A stretch of DNA of 64,000 bases from Synchiropus splendidus (lineage: Eukaryota; Chordata; Actinopteri; Syngnathiformes; Callionymidae), in assembly GCF_027744825.2 (NCBI RefSeq), contig NW_026527084.1, forward strand, positions 62,001 through 126,000, given 5' to 3'. How positions within the stretch are numbered: position 1 is the first letter of the stretch; every line of letters starts with the position of its first letter. This document shows positions 49,444 through 62,500 of the stretch, piece after piece. The notes under the pieces are model-generated. The model did not search any database, had not been told where the DNA came from, and saw only the letters and a list, made by a program, of their open reading frames with translations. The translations under genes were made by a program, and so were the position numbers.

Positions 49444-52400
49444 ATCAAAACTGTCTGAAGTGTTTTTCCAAAGTTATTAACACTTTTATGTTTGGCGTTC
49501 CGAAACCCACCTTATCTCAGGCTGAAAAGCGTTTTTGTGCATTGTGCCATAACTTTTCAGGGAAGCTTCAGAACATGAAATTTTAACCTCCCACTATAGC
49601 AGAAAGGGTCTTTCTAGTAGGTGCACATCAAATCTAAGCTGTCTGAAGTGTTTTTCAAAAGTTATCAACACTTTTATGTTTGGCGTTCCGAAACCCACCT
49701 TATCTCAGGCTGAAAAGCGTTTTTGTGCATTGTGCCATAACTTTTCAGGGAAGCTTCAGAACATGAAATTTTAACGTCCCACTATAGCAGAAAGGGTCTT
49801 TCTAGTAGTTGCACATCAAATCTAAGCTGTCTGAAGTGTTTTTCAAAAGTTATCAACACTTTTATGTTTGGCGTTCCGAAACCCACCTTATCTCAGGCTG
49901 AAAAGCGTTTTTGTGCATTGTGCCATAACTTTTCAGGAAAGCTTCAGAACATGAAATTTTAACCTCCCACTATAGCAGAAAGGGTCTTTCTAGTAGTTGC
50001 ACATCAAATCTAAGCTGTCTGAAGTGTTTTTCAAAAGTTATCAACACTTTTATGTTTGGCGTTCCGAAACCCACCTTATCTCAGGCTGAAAAGCGTTTTT
50101 GTGCATTGTGCCATAACTTTTCAGGGAAGCTTCAGAACATGAAATTTTAACCTCCCACTATAGCAGAAAGGGTCTTTCTAGTAGTTGCACATCAAATCTA
50201 AACTGTCTGAAGTGTTTTTCCAAAGTTATCAACACTTTTATGTTTGGCGTTCCGAAACCCACCTTATCTCAGGCTGAAAAGCGTTTTTACGCATTGTGCC
50301 ATAACTTTTCAGGGAAGCTTCAGAACATGAAATTTTAACCTCCCACTATAGCAGAAAGGGTCTTTCTAGTAGGTGCACATCAAATCTAAGCTCTCTGAAG
50401 TGTTTTTCGAAAGTTATCAACACTTTTATGTTTGGCGTTCCGAAACCCACCTTATCTCAGGCTGAAAAGCGTTTTTGTGCATTGTGCCATAACTTTTCAG
50501 GAAAGCTTCAGAACATGAAATTTTAACCTCCCACTATAGCAGAAAGGGTCTTTCTAGTAGTTGCACATCAAATCTAAACTGTCTGAAGTGTTTTTCCAAA
50601 GTTATTAACACTTTTATGTTTGGCGTTCCGAAACCCACCTTATCTCAGGCTGAAAAGCGTTTTTGTGCATTGTGCCATAACTTTTCAGGGAAGCTTCAGA
50701 ACATGAAATTTTAACCTCCCACTATAGCAGAAAGGGTCTTTCTAGTAGTTGCACATCAAATCTAAACTGTCTGAAGTGTTTTTCCAAAGTTATTAACACT
50801 TTTATGTTTGGCGTTCCGAAACCCACCTTATCTCAGGCTGAAAAGCGTTTTTGTGCATTGTGCCATAACTTTTCAGGGAAGCTTCAGAACATGAAATTTT
50901 AACCTCCCACTATAGCAGAAAGGGTCTTTCTAGTAGTTGCACATCAAATCTAAACTGTCTGAAGTGTTTTTCCAAAGTTATCAACACTTTTATGTTTGGC
51001 GTTCCGAAACCCACCTTATCTTAGGCTGAAAAGCGTTTTTACGCATTGTGCCATAACTTTTCAGGGAAGCTTCAGAACATGAAATTTTAACCTCCCACTA
51101 TAGCAGAAAGGGTCTTTCTAGTAGGTGCACATCAAATCTAAGCTGTCTGAAGTGTTTTTCGAAAGTTATCAACACTTTTATGTTTGGCGTTCCGAAACCC
51201 ACCTTATCTCAGGCTGAAAAGCGTTTTTGTGCATTGTGCCATAACTTTTCAGGGAAGCTTCAGAACATGAAATTTTAACCTCCCACTATAGCAGAAAGGG
51301 TCTTTCTAGTAGTTGCACATCAAATCTAAGCTGTCTGAAGTGTTTTTCAAAAGTTATCAACACTTTTATGTTTGGCGTTCCGAAACCCACCTTATCTCAG
51401 GCTGAAAAGCGTTTTTGTGCATTGTGCCATAACTTTTCAGGAAAGCTTCAGAACATGAAATTTTAACCTCCCACTATAGCAGAAAGGGTCTTTCTAGTAG
51501 TTGCACATCAAATCTAAACTGTCTGAAGTGTTTTTCCAAAGTTATCAACACTTTTATGTTTGGCGTTCCGAAACCCACCTTATCTCAGGCTGAAAAGCGT
51601 TTTTACGCATTGTGCCATAACTTTTCAGGGAAGCTTCAGAACATGAAATTTTAACCTCCCACTATAGCAGAAAGGGTCTTTCTAGTAGGTGCACATCAAA
51701 TCTAAGCTCTCTGAAGTGTGTTTCGAAAGTTATCAACACTTTTATGTTTGGCGTTCCGAAACCCACCTTATCTCAGGCTGAAAAGCGTTTTTGTGCATTG
51801 TGCCATAACTTTTCAGGGAAGCTTCAGAACATGAAATTTTAACCTCCCACTATAGCAGAAAGGGTCTTTCTAGTAGTTGCACATCAAATCTAAACTGTCT
51901 GAAGTGTTTTTCCAAAGTTATTAACACTTTTATGTTTGGCGTTCCGAAACCCACCTTATCTCAGGCTGAAAAGCGTTTTTGTGCATTGTGCCATAGCTTT
52001 TCAGGGAAGCTTCAGAACATGAAATTTTAACCTCCCACTATAGCAGAAAGGGTCTTTCTAGTAGTTGCACATCAAATCTAAACTGTCTGAAGTGTTTTTC
52101 CAAAGTTATCAACACTTTTATGTTTGGCGTTCCGAAACCCACCTTATCTCAGGCTGAAAAGCGTTTTTGTGCATTGTGCCATAACTTTTCAGGGAAGCTT
52201 CAGAACATGAAATTTTAACCTCCCACTATAGCAGAAAGGGTCTTTCTAGTAGTTGCACATCAAATCTAAGCTGTCTGAAGTGTTTTTCAAAAGTTATCAA
52301 CACTTTTATGTTTGGCGTTCCGAAACCCACCTTATCTCAGGCTGAAAAGCGTTTTTGTGCATTGTGCCATAACTTTTCAGGAAAGCTTCAGAACATGAAA

Positions 52401-52862
52401 TTTTAACCTCCCACTATAGCAGAAAGGGTCTTTCTAGTAGTTGCACATCAAATCTAAACTGTCTGAAGTGTTTTTCCAAAGTTATCAACACTTTTATGTT
52501 TGGCGTTCCGAAACCCACCTTATCTCAGGCTGAAAAGCGTTTTTACGCATTGTGCCATAACTTTTCAGGGAAGCTTCAGAACATGAAATTTTAACCTCCC
52601 ACTATAGCAGAAAGGGTCTTTCTAGTAGGTGCACATCAAATCTAAGCTCTCTGAAGTGTTTTTCGAAAGTTATCAACACTTTTATGTTTGGCGTTCCGAA
52701 ACCCACCTTATCTCAGGCTGAAAAGCGTTTTTGTGCATTGTGCCATAACTTTTCAGGAAAGCTTCAGAACATGAAATTTTAACCTCCCACTATAGCAGAA
52801 AGGGTCTTTCTAGTAGTTGCACATCAAATCTAAACTGTCTGAAGTGTTTTTCCAAAGTTATT

Positions 52863-55800
52863 AACACTTTTATGTTTGGCGTTCCGAAACCCACCTTATC
52901 TCAGGCTGAAAAGCGTTTTTGTGCATTGTGCCATAACTTTTCAGGGAAGCTTCAGAACATGAAATTTTAACCTCCCACTATAGCAGAAAGGGTCTTTCTA
53001 GTAGTTGCACATCAAATCTAAACTGTCTGAAGTGTTTTTCCAAAGTTATCAACACTTTTATGTTTGGCGTTCCGAAACCCACCTTATCTCAGGCTGAAAA
53101 GCGTTTTTACGCATTGTGCCATAACTTTTCAGGGAAGCTTCAGAACATGAAATTTTAACCTCCCACTATAGCAGAAAGGGTCTTTCTAGTAGGTGCACAT
53201 CAAATCTAAGTTGTCTGAAGTGTTTTTCGAAAGTTATCAACACTTTTATGTTTGGCGTTCCGAAACCCACCTTATCTCAGGCTGAAAAGCGTTTTTGTGC
53301 ATTGTGCCATAACTTTTCAGGGAAGCTTCAGAACATGAAATTTTAACCTCCCACTATAGCAGAAAGGGTCTTTCTAGTAGGTGCACATCAAATCTAAGCT
53401 GTCTGAAGTGTTTTTCAAAAGTTATCAACACTTTTATGTTTGGCGTTCCGAAACCCACCTTATCTCAGGCTGAAAAGCGTTTTTGTGCATTGTGCCATAA
53501 CTTTTCAGGAAAGCTTCAGAACATGAAATTTTAACCTCCCACTATAGCAGAAAGGGTCTTTCTAGTAGTTGCACATCAAATCTAAACTGTCTGAAGTGTT
53601 TTTCCAAAGTTATCAACACTTTTATGTTTGGCGTTCCGAAACCCACCTTATCTCAGGCTGAAAAGCGTTTTTACGCATTGTGCCATAACTTTTCAGGGAA
53701 GCTTCAGAACATGAAATTTTAACCTCCCACTATAGCAGAAAGGGTCTTTCTAGTAGGTGCACATCAAATCTAAGCTCTCTGAAGTGTGTTTCGAAAGTTA
53801 TCAACACTTTTATGTTTGGCGTTCCGAAACCCACCTTATCCCAGGCTGAAAAGCGTTTTTGTGCATTGTGCCATAACTTTTCAGGGAAGCTTCAGAACAT
53901 GAAATTTTAACCTCCCACTATAGCAGAAAGGGTCTTTCTAGTAGTTGCACATCAAATCTAAACTGTCTGAAGTGTTTTTCCAAAGTTATTAACACTTTTA
54001 TGTTTGGCGTTCCGAAACCCACCTTATCTCAGGCTGAAAAGCGTTTTTGTGCATTGTGCCATAACTTTTCAGGGAAGCTTCAGAACATGAAATTTTAACC
54101 TCCCACTATAGCAGAAAGGGTCTTTCTAGTAGTTGCACATCAAATCTAAACTGTCTGAAGTGTTTTTCCAAAGTTATCAACACTTTTATGTTTGGCGTTC
54201 CGAAACCCACCTTATCTCAGGCTGAAAAGCGTTTTTGTGCATTGTGCCATAACTTTTCAGGGAAGTTTCAGAACATGAAATTTTAACCTCCCACTATAGC
54301 AGAAAGGGTCTTTCTAGTAGTTGCACATCAAATCTAAGCTGTCTGAAGTGTTTTTCAAAAGTTATCAACACTTTTATGTTTGGCGTTCCGAAACCCACCT
54401 TATCTCAGGCTGAAAAGCGTTTTTGTGCATTGTGCCATAACTTTTCAGGAAAGCTTCAGAACATGAAATTTTAACCTCCCACTATAGCAGAAAGGGTCTT
54501 TCTAGTAGTTGCACATCAAATCTAAACTGTCTGAAGTGTTTTTCCAAAGTTATCAACACTTTTATGTTTGGCGTTCCGAAACCCACCTTATCTCAGGCTG
54601 AAAAGCGTTTTTACGCATTGTGCCATAACTTTTCAGGGAAGCTTCAGAACATGAAATTTTAACCTCCCACTATAGCAGAAAGGGTCTTTCTAGTAGGTGC
54701 ACATCAAATCTAAGCTGTCTGAAGTGTTTTTCGAAAGTTATCAACACTTTTATGTTTGGCGTTCCGAAACCCACCTTATCTCAGGCTGAAAAGCGTTTTT
54801 GTGCATTGTGCCATAACTTTTCTGGGAAGCTTCAGAACATGAAATTTTAACCTCCCACTATAGCAGAAAGGGTCTTTCTAGTAGTTGCACATCAAATCTA
54901 AACTGTCTGAAGTGTTTTTCAAAAGTTATCAACACTTTTATGTTTGGCGTTCCGAAACCCACCTTATCTCAGGCTGAAAAGCGTTTTTGTGCATTGTGCC
55001 ATAACTTTTCAGGAAAGCTTCAGAACATGAAATTTTAACCTCCCACTATAGCAGAAAGGGTCTTTCTAGTAGTTGCACATCAAATCTAAGCTGTCTGAAG
55101 TGTTTTTCAAAAGTTATCAACACTTTTATGTTTGGCGTTCCGAAACCCACCTTATCTCAGGCTGAAAAGCGTTTTTGTGCATTGTGCCATAACTTTTCAG
55201 GAAAGCTTCAGAACATGAAATTTTAACCTCCCACTATAGCAGAAAGGGTCTTTCTATTAGTTCCACATCAAATCTAAGCTGTCTGAAGTGTTTTTCGAAA
55301 GTTATCAACACTTTTATGTTTGGCGTTCCGAAACCCACCTTATCTCAGGCTGAAAAGCGTTTTTGTGCATTGTGCCATAACTTTTCAGGAAAGCTTCAGA
55401 ACATGAAATTTTAACCTCCCACTATAGCAGAAAGGGTCTTTCTAGTAGTTGCACATCAAATCTAAACTGTCTGAAGTGTTTTTCCAAAGTTATCAACACT
55501 TTTATGTTTGGCGTTCCGAAACCCACCTTATCTCAGGCTGAAAAACGTTTTTACGCATTGTGCCATAACTTTTCAGGGAAGCTTCAGAACATGAAATTTT
55601 AACCTCCCACTATAGCAGAAAGGGTCTTTCTAGTAGGTGCACATCAAATCTAAGCTCTCTGAAGTGTGTTTCGAAAGTTATCAACACTTTTATGTTTGGC
55701 GTTCCGAAACCCACCTTATCTCAGGCTGAAAAGCGTTTTTGTGCATTGTGCCATAACTTTTCAGGAAAGCTTCAGAACATGAAATTTTAACCTTCCACTA

Positions 55801-58502
55801 TAGCAGAAAGGGTCTTTCTAGTAGTTGCACATCAAATCTAAACTGTCTGAAGTGTTTTTCCAAAGTTATTAACACTTTTATGTTTGGCGTTCCGAAACCC
55901 ACCTTATCTCAGGCTGAAAAGCGTTTTTGTGCATTGAGCCTTAACTTTTCAGGGAAGCTTCAGAACATGAAATTTTAACCTCCCACTATAGCAGAAAGGG
56001 GCTTTCTAGTAGTTGCACATCAAATCTAAGCTGTCTGAAGTGTTTTTCAAAAGTTATCAACACTTTTATGTTTGGCGTTCCGAAACCCACCTTATCTCAG
56101 GCTGAAAAGCGTTTTTACGCATTGTGCCATAACTTTTCAGGGAAGCTTCAGAACATGAAATTTTAACCTCCCACTATAGCAGAAAGGGGCTTTCTAGTAG
56201 GTGCACATCAAATCTAAGCTCTCTGAAGTGTTTTTCGAAAGTTATCAACACTTTTATGTTTGGCGTTCCGAAACCCACCTTATCTCAGGCTGAAAAGCGT
56301 TTTTGTGCATTGTGCCATAACTTTTCAGGAAAGCTTCAGAACATGAAATTTTAACCTCCCACTATAGCAGAAAGGGTCTTTCTAGTAGTTGCACATCAAA
56401 TCTAAACTGTCTGAAGTGTTTTTCCAAAGTTATTAACACTTTTATGTTTGGCGTTCCGAAACCCACCTTATCTCAGGCTGAAAAGCGTTTTTGTGCATTG
56501 TGCCATAACTTTTCAGGGAAGCTTCAGAACATGAAATTTTAACCTCCCACTATAGCAGAAAGGGTCTTTCTAGTAGTTGCACATCAAATCTAAACTGTCT
56601 GAAGTGTTTTTCCAAAGTTATTAACACTTTTATGTTTGGCGTTCCGAAACCCACCTTATCTCAGGCTGAAAAGCGTTTTTGTGCATTGTGCCATAACTTT
56701 TCAGGAAAGCTTCAGAACATGAAATTTTAACCTCCCACTATAGCAGAAAGGGTCTTTCTAGTAGTTGCACATCAAATCTAAGCTGTCTGAAGTGTTTTTC
56801 AAAAGTTATCAACACTTTTATGTTTGGCGTTCCGAAACCCACCTTATCTCAGGCTGAAAAGCGTTTTTGTGCATTGTGCCATAACTTTTCAGGGAAGCTT
56901 CAGAACATGAAATTTTAACCTCCCACTATAGCAGAAAGGGTCTTTCTAGTAGTTGCACATCAAATCTAAACTGTCTGAAGTGTTTTTCCAAAGTTATCAA
57001 CACTTTTATGTTTGGCGTTCCGAAACCCACCTTATCTCAGGCTGAAAAGCGTTTTTACGCATTGTGCCATAACTTTTCAGGGAAGCTTCAGAACATGAAA
57101 TTTTAACCTCCCACTATAGCAGAAAGGGTCTTTCTAGTAGGTGCACATCAAATCTAAGCTCTCTGAAGTGTTTTTCGAAAGTTATCAACACTTTTATGTT
57201 TGGCGTTCCGAAACCCACCTTATCTCAGGCTGAAAAGCGTTTTTGTGCATTGTGCCATAACTTTTCAGGAAAGCTTCAGAACATGAAATTTTAACCTCCC
57301 ACTATAGCAGAAAGGGTCTTTCTAGTAGTTGCACATCAAATCTAAACTGTCTGAAGTGTTTTTCCAAAGTTATTAACACTTTTATGTTTGGCGTTCCGAA
57401 ACCCACCTTATCTCAGGCTGAAAAGCGTTTTTGTGCATTGTGCCATAACTTTTCAGGGAAGCTTCAGAACATGAAATTTTAACCTTCCACTATAGCAGAA
57501 AGGGTCTTTCTAGTAGTTGCACATCAAATCTAAACTGTCTGAAGTGTTTTTCCAAAGTTATTAACACTTTTATGTTTGGCGTTCCGAAACCCACCTTATC
57601 TCAGGCTGAAAAGCGTTTTTGTGCATTGTGCCATAACTTTTCAGGGAAGCTTCAGAACATGAAATTTTAACCTCCCACTATAGCAGAAAGGGTCTTTCTA
57701 GTAGTTGCACATCAAATCTAAACTGTCTGAAGTGTTTTTCCAAAGTTATCAACACTTTTATGTTTGGCGTTCCGAAACCCACCTTATCTCAGGCTGAAAA
57801 GCGTTTTTACGCATTGTGCCATAACTTTTCAGGGAAGCTTCAGAACATGAAATTTTAACCTCCCACTATAGCAGAAAGGGTCTTTCTAGTAGGTGCACAT
57901 CAAATCTAAGCTGTCTGAAGTGTTTTTCGAAAGTTATCAACACTTTTATGTTTGGCGTTCCGAAACCCACCTTATCTCAGGCTGAAAAGCGTTTTTGTGC
58001 ATTGTGCCATAACTTTTCAGGGAAGCTTCAGAACATGAAATTTTAACCTCCCACTATAGCAGAAAGGGTCTTTCTAGTAGTTGCACATCAAATCTAAGCT
58101 GTCTGAAGTGTTTTTCAAAGGTTATCAACACTTTTATGTTTGGCGTTCCGAAACCCACCTTATCTCAGGCTGAAAAGCGTTTTTGTGCATTGTGCCATAA
58201 CTTTTCAGGAAAGCTTCAGAACATGAAATTTTAACCTCCCACTATAGCAGAAAGGGTCTTTCTAGTAGTTGCACATCAAATCTAAACTGTCTGAAGTGTT
58301 TTTCCAAAGTTATCAACACTTTTATGTTTGGCGTTCCGAAACCCACCTTATCTCAGGCTGAAAAGCGTTTTTACGCATTGTGCCATAACTTTTCAGGGAA
58401 GCTTCAGAACATGAAATTTTAACCTCCCACTATAGCAGAAAGGGTCTTTCTAGTAGGTGCACATCAAATCTAAGCTCTCTGAAGTGTGTTTCGAAAGTTA
58501 TC
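52863..58502. repeat. 5640-bp tandem duplication, left copy
   Basis: Thirty monomers match 58503-64000 at an offset of exactly 5640 bp. Shared rare markers include cccaggctg 53840/59480, tctgggaag 54821/60461, ttccacatc 55261/60901, aaaaacg near 55544/61184, ccttccac near 55792/61432 and 57484/63124, and gcattgagcc near 55931/61571. I found seven mismatches: 53211, 53991, 54266, 54981, 55941, 57472 and 58120, each against the base 5640 further on. That is about 99.9% identity. The left edge follows the att/atc difference at 52862/58502. Confidence 0.92.
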
Positions 58503-59592
58503 AACACTTTTATGTTTGGCGTTCCGAAACCCACCTTATCCCAGGCTGAAAAGCGTTTTTGTGCATTGTGCCATAACTTTTCAGGGAAGCTTCAGAACAT
58601 GAAATTTTAACCTCCCACTATAGCAGAAAGGGTCTTTCTAGTAGTTGCACATCAAATCTAAACTGTCTGAAGTGTTTTTCCAAAGTTATCAACACTTTTA
58701 TGTTTGGCGTTCCGAAACCCACCTTATCTCAGGCTGAAAAGCGTTTTTACGCATTGTGCCATAACTTTTCAGGGAAGCTTCAGAACATGAAATTTTAACC
58801 TCCCACTATAGCAGAAAGGGTCTTTCTAGTAGGTGCACATCAAATCTAAGCTGTCTGAAGTGTTTTTCGAAAGTTATCAACACTTTTATGTTTGGCGTTC
58901 CGAAACCCACCTTATCTCAGGCTGAAAAGCGTTTTTGTGCATTGTGCCATAACTTTTCAGGGAAGCTTCAGAACATGAAATTTTAACCTCCCACTATAGC
59001 AGAAAGGGTCTTTCTAGTAGGTGCACATCAAATCTAAGCTGTCTGAAGTGTTTTTCAAAAGTTATCAACACTTTTATGTTTGGCGTTCCGAAACCCACCT
59101 TATCTCAGGCTGAAAAGCGTTTTTGTGCATTGTGCCATAACTTTTCAGGAAAGCTTCAGAACATGAAATTTTAACCTCCCACTATAGCAGAAAGGGTCTT
59201 TCTAGTAGTTGCACATCAAATCTAAACTGTCTGAAGTGTTTTTCCAAAGTTATCAACACTTTTATGTTTGGCGTTCCGAAACCCACCTTATCTCAGGCTG
59301 AAAAGCGTTTTTACGCATTGTGCCATAACTTTTCAGGGAAGCTTCAGAACATGAAATTTTAACCTCCCACTATAGCAGAAAGGGTCTTTCTAGTAGGTGC
59401 ACATCAAATCTAAGCTCTCTGAAGTGTGTTTCGAAAGTTATCAACACTTTTATGTTTGGCGTTCCGAAACCCACCTTATCCCAGGCTGAAAAGCGTTTTT
59501 GTGCATTGTGCCATAACTTTTCAGGGAAGCTTCAGAACATGAAATTTTAACCTCCCACTATAGCAGAAAGGGTCTTTCTAGTAGTTGCACAT
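57713..59592. repeat. Five-monomer (940-bp) direct repeat across the 5640-bp junction
   Basis: The order c-d-e-c-f, with f carrying both gtgtgtttcg and cccaggctg, occurs at 57713-58652 and again at 58653-59592, spanning the boundary between the two 5640-bp copies. A third copy lies at 53013-53952. The two junction copies differ at the end of the d monomer: gttg before 58089, ggtg before 59029. This is the arrangement expected if the large duplication arose by exchange between misaligned copies of this five-monomer unit. Confidence 0.8.
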
Positions 59593-62500
59593 CAAATCTA
59601 AACTGTCTGAAGTGTTTTTCCAAAGTTATTTACACTTTTATGTTTGGCGTTCCGAAACCCACCTTATCTCAGGCTGAAAAGCGTTTTTGTGCATTGTGCC
59701 ATAACTTTTCAGGGAAGCTTCAGAACATGAAATTTTAACCTCCCACTATAGCAGAAAGGGTCTTTCTAGTAGTTGCACATCAAATCTAAACTGTCTGAAG
59801 TGTTTTTCCAAAGTTATCAACACTTTTATGTTTGGCGTTCCGAAACCCACCTTATCTCAGGCTGAAAAGCGTTTTTGTGCATTGTGCCATAACTTTTCAG
59901 GGAAGCTTCAGAACATGAAATTTTAACCTCCCACTATAGCAGAAAGGGTCTTTCTAGTAGTTGCACATCAAATCTAAGCTGTCTGAAGTGTTTTTCAAAA
60001 GTTATCAACACTTTTATGTTTGGCGTTCCGAAACCCACCTTATCTCAGGCTGAAAAGCGTTTTTGTGCATTGTGCCATAACTTTTCAGGAAAGCTTCAGA
60101 ACATGAAATTTTAACCTCCCACTATAGCAGAAAGGGTCTTTCTAGTAGTTGCACATCAAATCTAAACTGTCTGAAGTGTTTTTCCAAAGTTATCAACACT
60201 TTTATGTTTGGCGTTCCGAAACCCACCTTATCTCAGGCTGAAAAGCGTTTTTACGCATTGTGCCATAACTTTTCAGGGAAGCTTCAGAACATGAAATTTT
60301 AACCTCCCACTATAGCAGAAAGGGTCTTTCTAGTAGGTGCACATCAAATCTAAGCTGTCTGAAGTGTTTTTCGAAAGTTATCAACACTTTTATGTTTGGC
60401 GTTCCGAAACCCACCTTATCTCAGGCTGAAAAGCGTTTTTGTGCATTGTGCCATAACTTTTCTGGGAAGCTTCAGAACATGAAATTTTAACCTCCCACTA
60501 TAGCAGAAAGGGTCTTTCTAGTAGTTGCACATCAAATCTAAACTGTCTGAAGTGTTTTTCAAAAGTTATCAACACTTTTATGTTTGGCGTTCCGAAACCC
60601 ACCTTATCTCAGGCTGAAAAACGTTTTTGTGCATTGTGCCATAACTTTTCAGGAAAGCTTCAGAACATGAAATTTTAACCTCCCACTATAGCAGAAAGGG
60701 TCTTTCTAGTAGTTGCACATCAAATCTAAGCTGTCTGAAGTGTTTTTCAAAAGTTATCAACACTTTTATGTTTGGCGTTCCGAAACCCACCTTATCTCAG
60801 GCTGAAAAGCGTTTTTGTGCATTGTGCCATAACTTTTCAGGAAAGCTTCAGAACATGAAATTTTAACCTCCCACTATAGCAGAAAGGGTCTTTCTATTAG
60901 TTCCACATCAAATCTAAGCTGTCTGAAGTGTTTTTCGAAAGTTATCAACACTTTTATGTTTGGCGTTCCGAAACCCACCTTATCTCAGGCTGAAAAGCGT
61001 TTTTGTGCATTGTGCCATAACTTTTCAGGAAAGCTTCAGAACATGAAATTTTAACCTCCCACTATAGCAGAAAGGGTCTTTCTAGTAGTTGCACATCAAA
61101 TCTAAACTGTCTGAAGTGTTTTTCCAAAGTTATCAACACTTTTATGTTTGGCGTTCCGAAACCCACCTTATCTCAGGCTGAAAAACGTTTTTACGCATTG
61201 TGCCATAACTTTTCAGGGAAGCTTCAGAACATGAAATTTTAACCTCCCACTATAGCAGAAAGGGTCTTTCTAGTAGGTGCACATCAAATCTAAGCTCTCT
61301 GAAGTGTGTTTCGAAAGTTATCAACACTTTTATGTTTGGCGTTCCGAAACCCACCTTATCTCAGGCTGAAAAGCGTTTTTGTGCATTGTGCCATAACTTT
61401 TCAGGAAAGCTTCAGAACATGAAATTTTAACCTTCCACTATAGCAGAAAGGGTCTTTCTAGTAGTTGCACATCAAATCTAAACTGTCTGAAGTGTTTTTC
61501 CAAAGTTATTAACACTTTTATGTTTGGCGTTCCGAAACCCACCTTATCTCAGGCTGAAAAGCGTTTTTGTGCATTGAGCCATAACTTTTCAGGGAAGCTT
61601 CAGAACATGAAATTTTAACCTCCCACTATAGCAGAAAGGGGCTTTCTAGTAGTTGCACATCAAATCTAAGCTGTCTGAAGTGTTTTTCAAAAGTTATCAA
61701 CACTTTTATGTTTGGCGTTCCGAAACCCACCTTATCTCAGGCTGAAAAGCGTTTTTACGCATTGTGCCATAACTTTTCAGGGAAGCTTCAGAACATGAAA
61801 TTTTAACCTCCCACTATAGCAGAAAGGGGCTTTCTAGTAGGTGCACATCAAATCTAAGCTCTCTGAAGTGTTTTTCGAAAGTTATCAACACTTTTATGTT
61901 TGGCGTTCCGAAACCCACCTTATCTCAGGCTGAAAAGCGTTTTTGTGCATTGTGCCATAACTTTTCAGGAAAGCTTCAGAACATGAAATTTTAACCTCCC
62001 ACTATAGCAGAAAGGGTCTTTCTAGTAGTTGCACATCAAATCTAAACTGTCTGAAGTGTTTTTCCAAAGTTATTAACACTTTTATGTTTGGCGTTCCGAA
62101 ACCCACCTTATCTCAGGCTGAAAAGCGTTTTTGTGCATTGTGCCATAACTTTTCAGGGAAGCTTCAGAACATGAAATTTTAACCTCCCACTATAGCAGAA
62201 AGGGTCTTTCTAGTAGTTGCACATCAAATCTAAACTGTCTGAAGTGTTTTTCCAAAGTTATTAACACTTTTATGTTTGGCGTTCCGAAACCCACCTTATC
62301 TCAGGCTGAAAAGCGTTTTTGTGCATTGTGCCATAACTTTTCAGGAAAGCTTCAGAACATGAAATTTTAACCTCCCACTATAGCAGAAAGGGTCTTTCTA
62401 GTAGTTGCACATCAAATCTAAGCTGTCTGAAGTGTTTTTCAAAAGTTATCAACACTTTTATGTTTGGCGTTCCGAAACCCACCTTATCTCAGGCTGAAAA

